Below, piece by piece: positions 31,903 to 41,558 of a stretch of DNA of 64,000 nucleotides; the stretch's first letter is position 1, and each line of letters opens with the position of its first letter. The notes beneath the pieces are model-generated. The model worked only from the letters and a program-made list of their open reading frames with translations. It was not told where the DNA came from and did no database searches. This stretch comes from Methanoplanus sp. FWC-SCC4 (GTDB lineage: Archaea; Halobacteriota; Methanomicrobia; Methanomicrobiales; Methanomicrobiaceae): assembly GCF_032878975.1 (NCBI RefSeq), contig NZ_CP043875.1:1976370-2040369 (forward strand). The letters are read 5' to 3'. A program made the position numbers and the translations under genes.

Positions 31903-32742
31903 ATGGCTGATCTTAGATTTCTCTATGTCTATAAAAGAGATATGACAAGGTATTTCCGGTTTAAAACGCAGCTTTTGTCATCTCTCCTCCAGCCAATTCT
32001 CTGGCTCACATTCTTCGGGATGGCAATGGCAGGAAACTTTGACAGAATCCTGCCGGCTTCCCCGGTGATCTCAGGAGTACTGAATGTTGACTACCTTACA
32101 TTCATGTGTGCGGGAATTATCGCTGTTACAATTCTTTTCACAAACATATTCGGCGGATTTATTCTTTTGTTTGACAAAAACTGGGGCCTTTTGCGTGAGG
32201 TTGTCGCAAGTCCCATGCCGAGAAGAAACCTGATTATCGGAATTGCATTGTCAGGTGTCACAAAATCTCTGATACAGGCCACAATTATCCTGGTCTACGG
32301 ACTGGCACTCGGCGTAACCTTCTTTGAGGGCAAATCCTTCCTGAATATTCTTCTCTCGTTAGGAGGGATATTACTCTTCATATCAGTGTTTGCAGTCTCC
32401 TTTCTCTGCATATCCTCATCAATTGCTCTCAGGATGGACTCCCCTGAAGGTTTTCAGGGCATTACAACACTTCTGACAATGCCTTTGTTTTTTGTCTCAA
32501 ATGCTCTTTACCCGACAGAAAGTTTTCCCCCGTTTCTTCATGACCTGAGCGGGATAAATCCACTGACACATTTGATAAACGGGATCAGGTATTTTGCAAT
32601 CGGAGACAATTTCTCTGCAATAGGGCTTGATTTTGCATATACAACAAATGATATTCTCTTTTCATTTGGATTTCTGGTTGTCTTTGCAATGATCACATTC
32701 ACTATTGCACTAAAGACTGTTGAAAGAGTTGTCGTGACATAG
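31903..32742 (+). CDS. DrrB-type ABC-2 permease
   Basis: 279 residues from the ATG at 31903 (MADLRFLYVYKRDMTRYF), with GGAGA upstream inside the ATPase 3' end. About six membrane helices. The motif EVVASPMPRRNLIIG after the second helix and FVSNALYPTESFPP in the last loop are typical of the ABC-2 (PF01061) family. Fifteen residues of open frame upstream overlap the ATPase in another frame and are not used. Works with the preceding ATPase as a dimeric exporter. Confidence 0.92.
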   Translation: MADLRFLYVYKRDMTRYFRFKTQLLSSLLQPILWLTFFGMAMAGNFDRILPASPVISGVLNVDYLTFMCAGIIAVTILFTNIFGGFILLFDKNWGLLREVVASPMPRRNLIIGIALSGVTKSLIQATIILVYGLALGVTFFEGKSFLNILLSLGGILLFISVFAVSFLCISSSIALRMDSPEGFQGITTLLTMPLFFVSNALYPTESFPPFLHDLSGINPLTHLINGIRYFAIGDNFSAIGLDFAYTTNDILFSFGFLVVFAMITFTIALKTVERVVVT

Positions 32743-32822
32743 ATTCAGAAATAATAAAACAATCTTTTTTTTAGCCATTAAAGCCATAAGATGCGAATAT
32801 AGCGAACAGGGATGTGAATTAA

Positions 32823-33932
32823 ATGACCAGCAAAGTATATTTTGCAAATCTTCAGGAAAAAAAACCGTTTGAAAATACTATTGAACTCATAGACAGGCTT
32901 TTTGATGAATCTGATGCAGGGAATATTATAGAAAAAGGCGATCTTGCCGGGATAAAGGTTCATTTCGGTGAAAGGGGATGTGACACCTATACAAATCCCG
33001 TTTTTGTAAGAAGGATTGTTGATAAAATAAAGGCAAAGGGGGGAAAGCCCTTCCTTACAGATACTGATACACTGTATTCAGGTTCAAGGTTCAATTCGGT
33101 TGACCATATGAATGTCGCAATTGAACACGGTTTTGACTATGCAGTGACAGGTGCCCCCATAATTATAAGCGGCGGGCTTAAAACCGACACAGAGGCGCTG
33201 GTTGAGATCAACAAAAAGCACTTTAAGACTGTGAGGATTGCACCTGAGATTATTGATTCAGACTGCATGTTTGTCATATCACATTTCAAAGGCCATGTTG
33301 TGGCAGGATTCGGAGGAGCTATTAAAAATCTCGGCATGGGATGTGCGACAAGAGAAGGTAAAAGGGATCAGCACAATGTCCTTCAGCCGCATGTTGATGA
33401 AAACAGCTGCAACGGCTGTAAAAAATGTGCAAGGATCTGCCCTGTCAGTGCACCTGAGATTAGTGAGGGCGTTTGTGTCATTAATGAGAAAGTATGTGTT
33501 TCATGCGGCCAGTGTGTCCCAAACTGTCCTGAAAATGCGATTTCATTCAACTGGGATACAGACATTGTCCCGTTCACAGAAAGACTTTCTGAATATGCAC
33601 TTGGTGCTGTCCTTGGAAAAGAGAAAAAAATCTATTACATCAATTTCGTGATCAACGTGACTCCCCACTGTGACTGTGCATCATGGAGTGATCCTGTAAT
33701 AGTGCCTGACATCGGCATACTTGCATCAGATGATCCGGTGGCAATCGATGCCGCATCACGCGACCTTGTAAACGCCCAGAGAGGAATTATGCATACACAT
33801 CTTCATTCAAACTTTGAGGAAGGGGAAGACAAATTCAAAGGTACCTGGGAATATACAAACGGAGACCGCCAGCTTGAATACGGGCAGGAGATCGGTCTTG
33901 GAAGCATGGATTATGAACTTATCAGGATCTAA
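32823..33932 (+). CDS. DUF362 protein with two [4Fe-4S] ferredoxin clusters
   Basis: 369 residues, cytoplasmic. The DUF362 part (IKVHFGERGCDTYTNP, ISHFKGHVVAGFGGAIKNLG, GIMHTH) is interrupted by two ferredoxin motifs, CNGCKKCARICP and CVSCGQCVPNCP (about residues 197-245). The family is abundant in methanogens. The reaction is not established; electron transfer to an unknown partner is likely. The ATG follows GGGATGTGAATTAA. The next gene is an iron-sulfur flavoprotein 140 bases away, so the two may form a redox neighbourhood. Confidence 0.9.
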   Translation: MTSKVYFANLQEKKPFENTIELIDRLFDESDAGNIIEKGDLAGIKVHFGERGCDTYTNPVFVRRIVDKIKAKGGKPFLTDTDTLYSGSRFNSVDHMNVAIEHGFDYAVTGAPIIISGGLKTDTEALVEINKKHFKTVRIAPEIIDSDCMFVISHFKGHVVAGFGGAIKNLGMGCATREGKRDQHNVLQPHVDENSCNGCKKCARICPVSAPEISEGVCVINEKVCVSCGQCVPNCPENAISFNWDTDIVPFTERLSEYALGAVLGKEKKIYYINFVINVTPHCDCASWSDPVIVPDIGILASDDPVAIDAASRDLVNAQRGIMHTHLHSNFEEGEDKFKGTWEYTNGDRQLEYGQEIGLGSMDYELIRI

Positions 33933-34072
33933 AATCAGGGTATATTTAAACTGCTGATAAAATCACAATTGTAATTGGGAATCAAGACAGTGACTGAAAA
34001 AAAAAAATTTTTCTTACACTGTTTTCAAAAATTTCTTTAAACCAAAAACCCGAATAAAAACAGGATTTTCAC

Positions 34073-34648
34073 ATGACAAAGGTAATTATTCTTAATTCAA
34101 GTCCGAGAGCTAACGGGAATACCGAAATACTCTGCAGGGAATGCGCTGATGCAATAGAGAAAAGCGGTCTTGAGGCTGAAATCATTTCTTTCAGGGGTAA
34201 AAACATAAGATCATGTATTGCATGCAATTCCTGCAAGAAAAACCCGGGCAAATGTGCAATAGATGACGATGGTCTTAATGAAATTATTGAAAAAATCAAA
34301 GAGGCAAAGGGCCTGATTGTTGCATCACCGGTATATTTCGGAACCGCAAGAGGAGATCTGATGTCAGCAATACAGAGGATTTCAATGGTCTCATACGGAG
34401 GCGACAGATTCCTGTCAAAAATGGCAGGGGGACCGATTGCCGTTGGAAGACGTGGCGGGCATACATCAACAATACAGGAACTTCTGATGTTTTATTTCAT
34501 AAATGACATGATTGTCGCAGGTTCTGACTACTGGAATATTGCATTCGGAAAGGCCAGAGAAGAAGTAACGGAAGATGAAGAGGGCATCAAAACAATAAGA
34601 AAATTCGGGGAAAATGTTGCGATGATAATTAATTCATTGTCACACTAA
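34073..34648 (+). CDS. Iron-sulfur flavoprotein (NADPH-dependent FMN reductase family)
   Basis: 191 residues with a flavodoxin-like fold. FMN-binding loop SSPRANGNTE, compact cluster motif CIACNSCKKNPGKC (about 44-57), then IVASPVYFGTARGDLMSAIQR for the second FMN contact. These Isf proteins of methanogens carry FMN and one [4Fe-4S] cluster and pass electrons from ferredoxin, in part to reduce oxygen or peroxide. The ATG has only weak GGATTTTCAC upstream. It is followed by a T/A-rich terminator-like run. Confidence 0.92.
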   Translation: MTKVIILNSSPRANGNTEILCRECADAIEKSGLEAEIISFRGKNIRSCIACNSCKKNPGKCAIDDDGLNEIIEKIKEAKGLIVASPVYFGTARGDLMSAIQRISMVSYGGDRFLSKMAGGPIAVGRRGGHTSTIQELLMFYFINDMIVAGSDYWNIAFGKAREEVTEDEEGIKTIRKFGENVAMIINSLSH

Positions 34649-34925
34649 AAATACAATTTTTTTCAGATAAACCGCATAGAGGTTTATATCAGACAATTTC
34701 ATTATTTGAACAGACATGTTCTGCCCACAGCACTTTTAGTTTAGGAACAAGGGGGTATATCTTTGGGATTAATAGTAATCACTGCAAAATTCGTAATATT
34801 CAGATCCCGTAGAAAAATCAGGGGGTTTTTGGGGGTTCCCCTTTAACAGACCGTTTTCACCCAAAACAGCTTTTCAAAGGTATTTAATGTCGGATACCAG
34901 ACAAAATCAGATCAGGTTCCTGCCC

Positions 34926-35114
34926 TTAATCTGCTTCGTCACGTTCGGAGACCATCATGCGAAGTGATTCGCCGCCACACTTCATGCATGTTGAATAATT
35001 CAGATTTGTTGAGGTATAGTAACCGGACTGGCAGTCCTCATCCCTCTCCATAAGATCTTCATTATCCATAGCTCTCAGAATCCCTGAATTTTCGAACAAA
35101 CCCAGATATGCCAT
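34926..35114 (-). CDS. Small CxxC protein, hypothetical
   Basis: 62 residues. It has one CxxC (STCMKCGGESLRMMV) and one extra Cys (DEDCQSGYY). The promoter looks real: TATA-like ATTATATATA on the minus strand (about 35148-35157) lies about 35-40 bases before the ATG. No ribosome site is present, so it would be translated from a short leader or none. No family recognised. A single CxxC is not enough to call a zinc ribbon. Confidence 0.4.
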   Translation of the reverse strand: MAYLGLFENSGILRAMDNEDLMERDEDCQSGYYTSTNLNYSTCMKCGGESLRMMVSERDEAD

Positions 35115-35576
35115 AGTTCTACAAAACAGATATTTTTAAAACCCGGTATATATAATTATGGGTTATTTCAAAAATGACCGGAAACTTTCTAATTTTAAAA
35201 TATGATGAAATATTCCCCTGATTTCCCCTGTCAGAGATTAATACTAACACAGATTAAATTGGCAATAAATATATACCTTTTTTTCGTCAGAATGAATCTT
35301 TTAAGCAGATAGTAAACCCTTTTCAAATAAAACCCGATAATCAGCGTTTTTTTAGGATTTAAAAGTCCAGATTCCAGTTCTGGCGCGCACCAACATATGC
35401 TGTCAAAAAGAAAATTACCAATTATTCCAATTATTTTTTCCTGACCCGCCCGCTGTCACCAGTCATGTCTCTGCCAGAAAATAGAATCCATATATTTATA
35501 AAAAAATAATTGCTCTATTTAATTAGTACCTTTGTGCAAAAAAAGCCCGCCAAATACATCATGGGAAGAGTCCGGA
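35115..35576. other. Intergenic region before the frameshifted kinase
   Basis: About 460 bases with no recognised gene. AT-rich, with TATA-like runs at 35490-35500 (ATATATTTATAAA) placed to drive the kinase gene and at 35148-35157 for the small gene on the other strand. No stable fold or repeat noted. Confidence 0.4.
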
Positions 35577-36323
35577 ATGTCTGTTTCAAAACCAAATGAA
35601 AATAGAACAAAAATTCATTATTTCAGACCAAAATTCCTCTTCTTAATAATTCTGATACTATTCATCCTGACTACGCCGTCAGGTGCATCAGAAAACAAAT
35701 CCGTTGAAATACTGTATGTAAACTCCTATCACGAGGGGCTGGACTGGAGTGACGATATCACATCAGGCATACATGATTACTTTGCAGATTATAACGAGAT
35801 CTCAATCTCAACCGAATATCTTGACACAAAGCATTACAACTCTGATTCGTACTATGAATTACTGCAAAGACTCTTTGTTGAAAAATACAGTTCTAAAAGT
35901 TTTGATCTGATTATAACATCAGATGACAGCTCACTGAATTTTATAATGAAAAACAGGGATGAAATATTCCCAAAAACCCCTGTTGTATTCTGTGGTGTAA
36001 ACGGATTATCACATGTATTTCAAAATGAAACAAATATTACAGGAATTCTTGAAAATCTCTACATAACAGAGACAGTCAACGCTGCCACCGGTATAAATCC
36101 TGATTTAAAAGAATTTCTGGTTGTTACAGACAATACGCTGACAGGAGAATCCTACAGACGTATTTTTGAAGAGAAGAGAACAGGATCCAATAGTATTCTC
36201 AAATTTACCCATGTATATGATGTAAGCATAAATGAACTCATAAACAAAGTGGAGGATCTTCCGGCGAATTCCGCTGTATTATATATTGTCTTTAACAGGG
36301 ACAAAGAAGGACGTTTTTTTTAA
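35577..36323 (+). CDS. Sensor kinase 5' part: ABC_sub_bind sensory domain (frameshifted)
   Basis: 248 residues that form the front of a sensor kinase. A membrane-crossing or signal segment (FLFLIILILFILTT, about 18-31) leads a periplasmic-binding-like domain: VEILYVNSYHEGLDWSDDI, DLIITSDDSSLNFIM, TPVVFCGVNGLS, the pattern of PF04392. It ends at a TAA made by an eight-T run (36314-36321), in the middle of the domain. A -1 shift there (or one extra T) continues as RFFLNSEAAA into the next open frame. The ATG at 35577 is preferred to GTG 35532, which adds non-conserved residues. Sequencing error, pseudogene, phase variation or programmed shift are all possible. Confidence 0.7.
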   Translation: MSVSKPNENRTKIHYFRPKFLFLIILILFILTTPSGASENKSVEILYVNSYHEGLDWSDDITSGIHDYFADYNEISISTEYLDTKHYNSDSYYELLQRLFVEKYSSKSFDLIITSDDSSLNFIMKNRDEIFPKTPVVFCGVNGLSHVFQNETNITGILENLYITETVNAATGINPDLKEFLVVTDNTLTGESYRRIFEEKRTGSNSILKFTHVYDVSINELINKVEDLPANSAVLYIVFNRDKEGRFF

Positions 36324-36367
36324 ACAGTGAGGCAGCCGCCATTATTGCAGAAAAAAGTTCTGTTCCT

Positions 36368-37786
36368 GTGTATGTCATGATTGAAAATGCAATGAATACG
36401 GGAGCACTCGGAGGGGCCGTTATTTCACCATACCAGTATGGAAGAAATACTGCAGAGATTGGTTATGAAATAATCAGCGGAAAAAACCCGGGAGAGATTC
36501 CTGTCAATACTGATACCGGATACAAAATTGTTTTTGACATGAACGCAATTGAGAGATTCGGCATATCAGAAGATCTTCTCCCTCAAAATGCAACAATCAT
36601 AAACAGTCCTGATAAATTTGTATTAATCCCGGCGTCGGTTTTTGTCATTGTAATCCTCTCGGCCCTCGGACTTGTCGTAATATCAGTTATGCTAAGTCTT
36701 TCAAACAGGAAAATCAAAATTACAAGAGACCTGCTTGTCACAAGCGAAAACAGACTTGCAATGGCAATGGAAGCGACCAAAGACGGATTATGGGATTTTA
36801 ATTTTAACACAAACGATTACTATCTGAGTCCTGCCGGATATGAGATGTTAGGATATAAACCCGGCGAAGTCACTTTTTCACCGGAAACATGGAACAAAAA
36901 TATTCATCCTGACGATCACAAAAGAGTGCTCACAGAATACACAGATGCTCTCAAAAAACACGGTAAACTCATATCTGAATACAGACTTAAAACCAAAGAG
37001 GACGGATGGAAGTGGATCAGGGCAAGAGGGGAAGTCGTTTGGGTCTCAGATGAAAAATCATCAAGGTTTACAGGAACTTTCTCCGATGTAGATGAAAAAA
37101 TAAAATACAAAAATGCTTTAATGGAGATAAACAACAAACTCAATATCCTCTCCACAGTAACAAGGCATGATATACTCAACCAGGTGGCTGCCCTTTTGGG
37201 GTACACAGAGATTATGAAGGACAGCCCTGCTCTTGATGATGAGCTGAATTCATACATAAACAAACTTGAAAAATCAGCGGAAACCATACAAAAGCAGATC
37301 AATTTTACAAAGGATTATCAAAAACTCGGATTGGTTCAGCCCGAATGGCAAAGTCTCGAAACAGTTGTAAGAAGAGCCGCCGGTTTTGCACACTGGAATG
37401 ATATTGAGATTAACATCAATACAGGCAGTGTTGAAATTTTTGCCGACCTTATGCTTGAAAAGGTCTTTTACAACCTTTTTGACAATGCAAACAGGCACGG
37501 GGGCTCTGTTTCTGAGATTAATACAACCTTCAGGGTGGATGAGGCAGGAAGAGGCATAATTACTGTTGAAGATAACGGCAGGGGTATAAAGACTGATAAA
37601 AAACCGATAATATTTGAGAAGGGTTATGGTCAGAATTCAGGTTACGGACTCTTCCTTATAAAAAATATCCTGGAGATTACCAGTATATCAATAACGGAAA
37701 CAGGAACATATGATAAAGGAGCAAAATTTGAGATATTTGTTCCAAAAGACTGCTGGAATATCCCGGCAGAACCAAAAGATATATAA
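36368..37786 (+). CDS. Sensor histidine kinase 3' part (continuation after T8 frameshift)
   Basis: Together with the preceding frame this makes about 736 residues. The frame is open from 36320; GTG 36368 is only its first possible internal start. Order: the end of the ABC_sub_bind domain (GGAVISPYQYGRNTAEIGYE), a membrane helix (VFVIVILSALGLVVISVMLS), a PAS_3 domain (DGLWDFNFNTNDYYLSPAGY ... EDGWKWIRARGEVVWV), then a kinase core with H-box VTRHDILNQVAALLGY, N-box FDNANRHGG, G1 VEDNGRGI and G2 GYGLFLIKNI. The H-box style is one frequent in methanogens. It senses an extracellular solute and phosphorylates an unknown regulator. The response-regulator gene next door is on the opposite strand. Confidence 0.8.
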   Translation: MYVMIENAMNTGALGGAVISPYQYGRNTAEIGYEIISGKNPGEIPVNTDTGYKIVFDMNAIERFGISEDLLPQNATIINSPDKFVLIPASVFVIVILSALGLVVISVMLSLSNRKIKITRDLLVTSENRLAMAMEATKDGLWDFNFNTNDYYLSPAGYEMLGYKPGEVTFSPETWNKNIHPDDHKRVLTEYTDALKKHGKLISEYRLKTKEDGWKWIRARGEVVWVSDEKSSRFTGTFSDVDEKIKYKNALMEINNKLNILSTVTRHDILNQVAALLGYTEIMKDSPALDDELNSYINKLEKSAETIQKQINFTKDYQKLGLVQPEWQSLETVVRRAAGFAHWNDIEININTGSVEIFADLMLEKVFYNLFDNANRHGGSVSEINTTFRVDEAGRGIITVEDNGRGIKTDKKPIIFEKGYGQNSGYGLFLIKNILEITSISITETGTYDKGAKFEIFVPKDCWNIPAEPKDI

Positions 37787-37808
37787 ACTGATATTTTAAT
37801 TTTATTTT

Positions 37809-39218
37809 TCAGTCACTGTTATCCTTATCTTCGCTAAGGCTGTTTTGAATATCAAAGAAATTCCTCATCTTCTCATATTTCAGCCACTTCATATCAATTT
37901 CATATAATACATCGGATATTTCCGAGAGAGATTCACGTATCTTTCTCATTTCATACGTGTCCCCTGATGAAGCAGTCTTTCGTGCCCGGCTGAGCGGTTC
38001 TTTCAACAGACCACAAAGATCAGCAATCTCTTCCACATTTTTGCTGTGAGCCCTGAAATTCATCGCAACCATTTCATCACGGTCTTCTATCTCTTTCTCC
38101 CGGGTCAGATCACGGACAATAACGGCGGCATGAGTAACTTTTCTCCCATCGGTCAGCGGAATGGTTTCTATACTCAGATAACGCAAAATCCCGCCTTCTT
38201 TATATGTACGCTCCTTTTCAAATGCCGAGCCGCTCTTGAAGATGTCAGTATAATCCCATTTGTTCCCGAATATCGCAGAAGGAAGAACTTCATAAGCCGG
38301 TTTATCGAGATGATTGAGATTTACCCCAAGACTTACACAGAGATCAGAAAATGCCTGATTGTAAATTACAATATCCATCTCTGAATCGATGAGATAAACA
38401 GGCACATCAATGGCATCCATTATTATCCTGTAATATCTCTCAAGACTATTCTCTTTCATATCTCCATCACTGCCCTTTGGAATCAGGACAAAAAAGAACT
38501 CATCAGGGATTCTCCTGTTGCCCCGCACATATCCGATATTCATTGAGATGTCAAGTATCTCTCCGGATTTTTTCTTAAGCGTCAGATTGTCAACCCATGA
38601 CAAAAGTGATCTCTTCTCGAATGCATCCCTGGAAACTGCTTCCATCATATCTGAGACAACATTTTTGTCAACCTCAAAGAGCTCAAAGAAGTCCATTCCA
38701 AAGGCCTCTTCACGTGTCCACCCGGTTACGGATTCTGCAGCAGGATTTATTCTTTTAATTATGTGGTCATGTCCGGTTGTAACAACTGCATCCGATACGA
38801 AAGTCAGAGTCGTATCAATCTCCTCTGCCGGTTCGACCTTCTTCATTATCCTGTGCTTGTGGATTGTCATCTCAATATTGCTGTAAAGTTCCCTCTCGTT
38901 GAAAGGCTTTACCAGATAGCCGAAAGCATTGGTTTTCAGAGCACGCTTAAGTGTTGACTCATCCGAATGCGAGGTGAGATAAATTACCGGGATGTCATAT
39001 AATGAATAGATCCTGTCTGCCGCCTCTATTCCGTCAATTTCTCCGTGGAGTTTGATATCCATGAGTATGAGATCCGGCATGAACTCTTTTGCAAGATCCA
39101 TCGCCTCAATACCTGTGCGGGCTTCACCGACTACCCGGTAGCCGAGGTTTTCAAGCGTTTCCCTTATATCAAGAGAGACAATCCCTTCGTCCTCCACTAT
39201 AAGGATTCTGCTGTTCAT
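37809..39218 (-). CDS. Response regulator with PAS domains
   Basis: 469 residues, soluble. Receiver domain first: RILIVEDEGIVSLDIRETL, phospho-Asp in LILMDIKLHG, Lys in GYLVKPFNERE. Then two PAS modules (FVSDAVVTTGHDHIIKRINP; AIDVPVYLIDSEMDIVIYNQ ending in VIVRDLTREKEI) and a helical tail (ENDEM-like coiled coil to the end). No DNA-binding or kinase domain, so its output is by protein contact or an unknown route. ATG 39218 (MNSRILIV) starts the receiver. TTG 39239 adds seven residues. It lies 33 bases after the kinase gene on the same strand and is almost certainly its partner. Confidence 0.87.
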   Translation of the reverse strand: MNSRILIVEDEGIVSLDIRETLENLGYRVVGEARTGIEAMDLAKEFMPDLILMDIKLHGEIDGIEAADRIYSLYDIPVIYLTSHSDESTLKRALKTNAFGYLVKPFNERELYSNIEMTIHKHRIMKKVEPAEEIDTTLTFVSDAVVTTGHDHIIKRINPAAESVTGWTREEAFGMDFFELFEVDKNVVSDMMEAVSRDAFEKRSLLSWVDNLTLKKKSGEILDISMNIGYVRGNRRIPDEFFFVLIPKGSDGDMKENSLERYYRIIMDAIDVPVYLIDSEMDIVIYNQAFSDLCVSLGVNLNHLDKPAYEVLPSAIFGNKWDYTDIFKSGSAFEKERTYKEGGILRYLSIETIPLTDGRKVTHAAVIVRDLTREKEIEDRDEMVAMNFRAHSKNVEEIADLCGLLKEPLSRARKTASSGDTYEMRKIRESLSEISDVLYEIDMKWLKYEKMRNFFDIQNSLSEDKDNSD

Positions 39219-39251
39219 CTCTGTAATTTCCCCTTGCAAAATTTTTTTAAT

Positions 39252-40598
39252 TTATCTTTGGACCGGGAATCTGATTATTATTTCTGTTCCAAGGTTTTTC
39301 TGAATATTTATCTCCCCGTTCAGCTGCCTTACGAGAGTCTTTACAATTTTCATCCCAAGTGTCTGCGATTCATCAATATCAAACCCGTCCGGCATTCCGA
39401 TCCCGTCATCCCTGAATCTGTATGAAAACATGCTGTCTGTTTTCAGGACTTCTATTGAGATGGTGCCTTCCTCTTTACCGGGAAAGGCATACTTTAAGGA
39501 GTTTGAAATGAGTTCGTTTGTAATAAGGGCGACAGGCACCACGGTGTCAAGATCAAAGTGGATATACTCATCACACCTTACAAGAACACTGACCCTTCCC
39601 AGCAACTCGGAATACTCCAAAAGAAGCATTTTGGAGAGGCTTTGGAGATATTCACGGATATCAATGTCTGCAAGGCTGTCTGAGAGGTATATCTTTTCAT
39701 GCACCATTGCCATTGAATACACACGGTTCTGGCAGTCAGTTAAAGTACTACGGATTTGGGGATCATCTGTCCTTTTTGACTGAAGCTTGAGCATACTGAC
39801 AATTACCTGAAGATTGTTTTTGACACGGTGATGAACTTCACGGAGAAGAGTCTCCTTTTCACAAAGAGATGCCCTTATCTTCTCTTCTGCAACCACATTG
39901 TCTGTGACGTCCATAATTACCGCCACTTTGACATCAGTTTCACCGTCATCATCGTAAAGCGTATTTGTAATTACCCGGCAGTTGTGAATCTCACCCTTTT
40001 CACCGGTCAAATCGATATCCATGGATTCTTTAAAAGACCGGGCCTCTTTTTTATTTTCCAGATAATTTTCAAGTACAGCCCTGCTCTCCTCAGTTAAAAC
40101 AGGCAACTCCCCCATCCTCTTTCCTAAAATTAACTCAGGAGGATAACCAAAAACCCTGAAAAAACTTTCATTGGCATCAAGAACCCTGTTCTCCGGAGAG
40201 ATGACAATAACCGGTGCAGGAGATGTTTCAAACAAAAGCCGGTACTTCTTTTCACTTTTATGGAGTGCCAGGCTGAGAAGGGTAATTATCAGGGCAATCC
40301 CGACCATTATAATTGCATGTTCGCCTGCATTCACCAAGGCAGGAATGCCGGGCTGAAGAAACATGACCATAATCAGATACATGCCCATTACAAATACAGA
40401 ATAAACCAGACCTCTCTTCTGAAACAGGAATGTTGCAATGATTATCGGTATCAAAAATATGTTTGCAGTAGTATCAGTTATCTCAAAAACATAAGAGAAA
40501 TAATTTGCAAAGAAAGCAAGTGCTGTCAGTAAGAGGGTAATTATTACCCATTGCTCATCAGATCCTCCTTTTTGCCCGACACCGTTCTCTTTGAACAT
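39252..40598 (-). CDS. Membrane sensor histidine kinase (HisKA_2)
   Basis: 448 residues. An N-terminal membrane region of four helices (about 18-110: WVIITLLLTALAFFANYF, IFLIPIIIATFLF, VYSVFVMGMYLIMVMFL, AIIMVGIALIITLLSLAL), one PAS domain (LFETSPAPVIVISPENRVLD, about 125-240), then HisKA_2 (VHHRVKNNLQVIVSMLKL) and HATPase_c (NELISNSLKYAF, DDGIGMP, TLGMKIVKTL). It should autophosphorylate and feed the receiver encoded just downstream. The kinase core is similar to that of the 22-25 kb kinase, so the two may be ancient duplicates. Signal unknown. Confidence 0.92.
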   Translation of the reverse strand: MFKENGVGQKGGSDEQWVIITLLLTALAFFANYFSYVFEITDTTANIFLIPIIIATFLFQKRGLVYSVFVMGMYLIMVMFLQPGIPALVNAGEHAIIMVGIALIITLLSLALHKSEKKYRLLFETSPAPVIVISPENRVLDANESFFRVFGYPPELILGKRMGELPVLTEESRAVLENYLENKKEARSFKESMDIDLTGEKGEIHNCRVITNTLYDDDGETDVKVAVIMDVTDNVVAEEKIRASLCEKETLLREVHHRVKNNLQVIVSMLKLQSKRTDDPQIRSTLTDCQNRVYSMAMVHEKIYLSDSLADIDIREYLQSLSKMLLLEYSELLGRVSVLVRCDEYIHFDLDTVVPVALITNELISNSLKYAFPGKEEGTISIEVLKTDSMFSYRFRDDGIGMPDGFDIDESQTLGMKIVKTLVRQLNGEINIQKNLGTEIIIRFPVQR

Positions 40599-40706
40599 AA
40601 ACTTCAGAATTACCAGTTGTAATGAAAAGCGGATAAATGTTTTTAATAAATCAAAAATCCGGTCTGTATTTTATTAAAAGTGCAGGAAAAAGAAGTATAT
40701 CATATT

Positions 40707-41540
40707 TTAAAACGGTGATTTTAAAATCCCGGGAATGTCTTCAGCACAAAAAACCGTTTTTGATGACATCTCAAGCATCAGGTTTACAAGCTCATTTTCC
40801 CCGACCTTCCTAAAATCAGTCCTCAGGGATATGATTTTCTTTCCGGATGCATAGGCATACCCCATCTCCCATGCAGTGCCTGAATCGGCATCGGCACCGT
40901 CAATTACACCCACAACAATATCCGCTTTTTTAAGAGCCTCAAGATTCTTTTCAAATATCATCCTGTGCCTTTCATCCTCCCTTGCATCAATGCTGTCATC
41001 GAGTTCCTGCGGAAGATGAACAGAAAACATATTCTTTTCAAGAATGTCACGTAACTTCAGGTTGAAATCCCTTTCAGCCTCTGAAAACAAAGGTGCAGCC
41101 AGATAAATCCTGTAATCAGCAAATTCCTTTACATCAACTGCGGGTATATCATTAAATCTCGAAAGAAAAGCACCTCTGCCTTCCCTTTTCTCATCAGAAT
41201 AATATGTCAGGTCCACACCGCATGACGGGGAAGAGTCAACCCCGACAATCAAAAGTGGCCTGCCGTTCTCTGATATGAAATCCCTGACCTGTTCTTCAAG
41301 ACTGTCAAGAAGGGATGAAAATTCACTGTTGTTCATGCTTTTTAAGAAATTGGTGGGCTCCCTGTTTTTGCCGAGATATATCGTTTCAGGACACGGGAGA
41401 GTATGTATTTTTATCCCGAATGTTTTGCATCTCTCAATACTCCGGTTGAAATAATCAATATCGGAGCCGGTTGTGATCCCTTTTGCACGCAGTGAGGGAT
41501 CTGTTATGCACGGGCACATAAGTACATACATTGATAGCAT
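40707..41540 (-). CDS. DUF523-like domain fused to nucleoside 2-deoxyribosyltransferase-like domain
   Basis: About 277 residues in two parts. The N-terminal part (about 1-150) has PCITDPSLRAKGI, SLEEQVRDFI and VGVDSSPSCGVDL; SSPSCG is the DUF523 signature. The C-terminal part (about 160-277) has YRIYLAAPLFSEAERDFN, KADIVVGVIDGADADSGTAW and EMGYAYASGKKII, the PF05014 deoxyribosyltransferase fold with its Asp/Glu nucleophile region (GTAWEMGYA). A base- or nucleotide-trimming enzyme is plausible. The fused partner has no known reaction. Start ATG 41540 (GGTTAGTAAA upstream) or 41531. It is divergent from tsr3 with only 18 bases between starts. Confidence 0.8.
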   Translation of the reverse strand: MLSMYVLMCPCITDPSLRAKGITTGSDIDYFNRSIERCKTFGIKIHTLPCPETIYLGKNREPTNFLKSMNNSEFSSLLDSLEEQVRDFISENGRPLLIVGVDSSPSCGVDLTYYSDEKREGRGAFLSRFNDIPAVDVKEFADYRIYLAAPLFSEAERDFNLKLRDILEKNMFSVHLPQELDDSIDAREDERHRMIFEKNLEALKKADIVVGVIDGADADSGTAWEMGYAYASGKKIISLRTDFRKVGENELVNLMLEMSSKTVFCAEDIPGILKSPF

Positions 41541-41558
41541 TTTACTAACCAAAAGATA

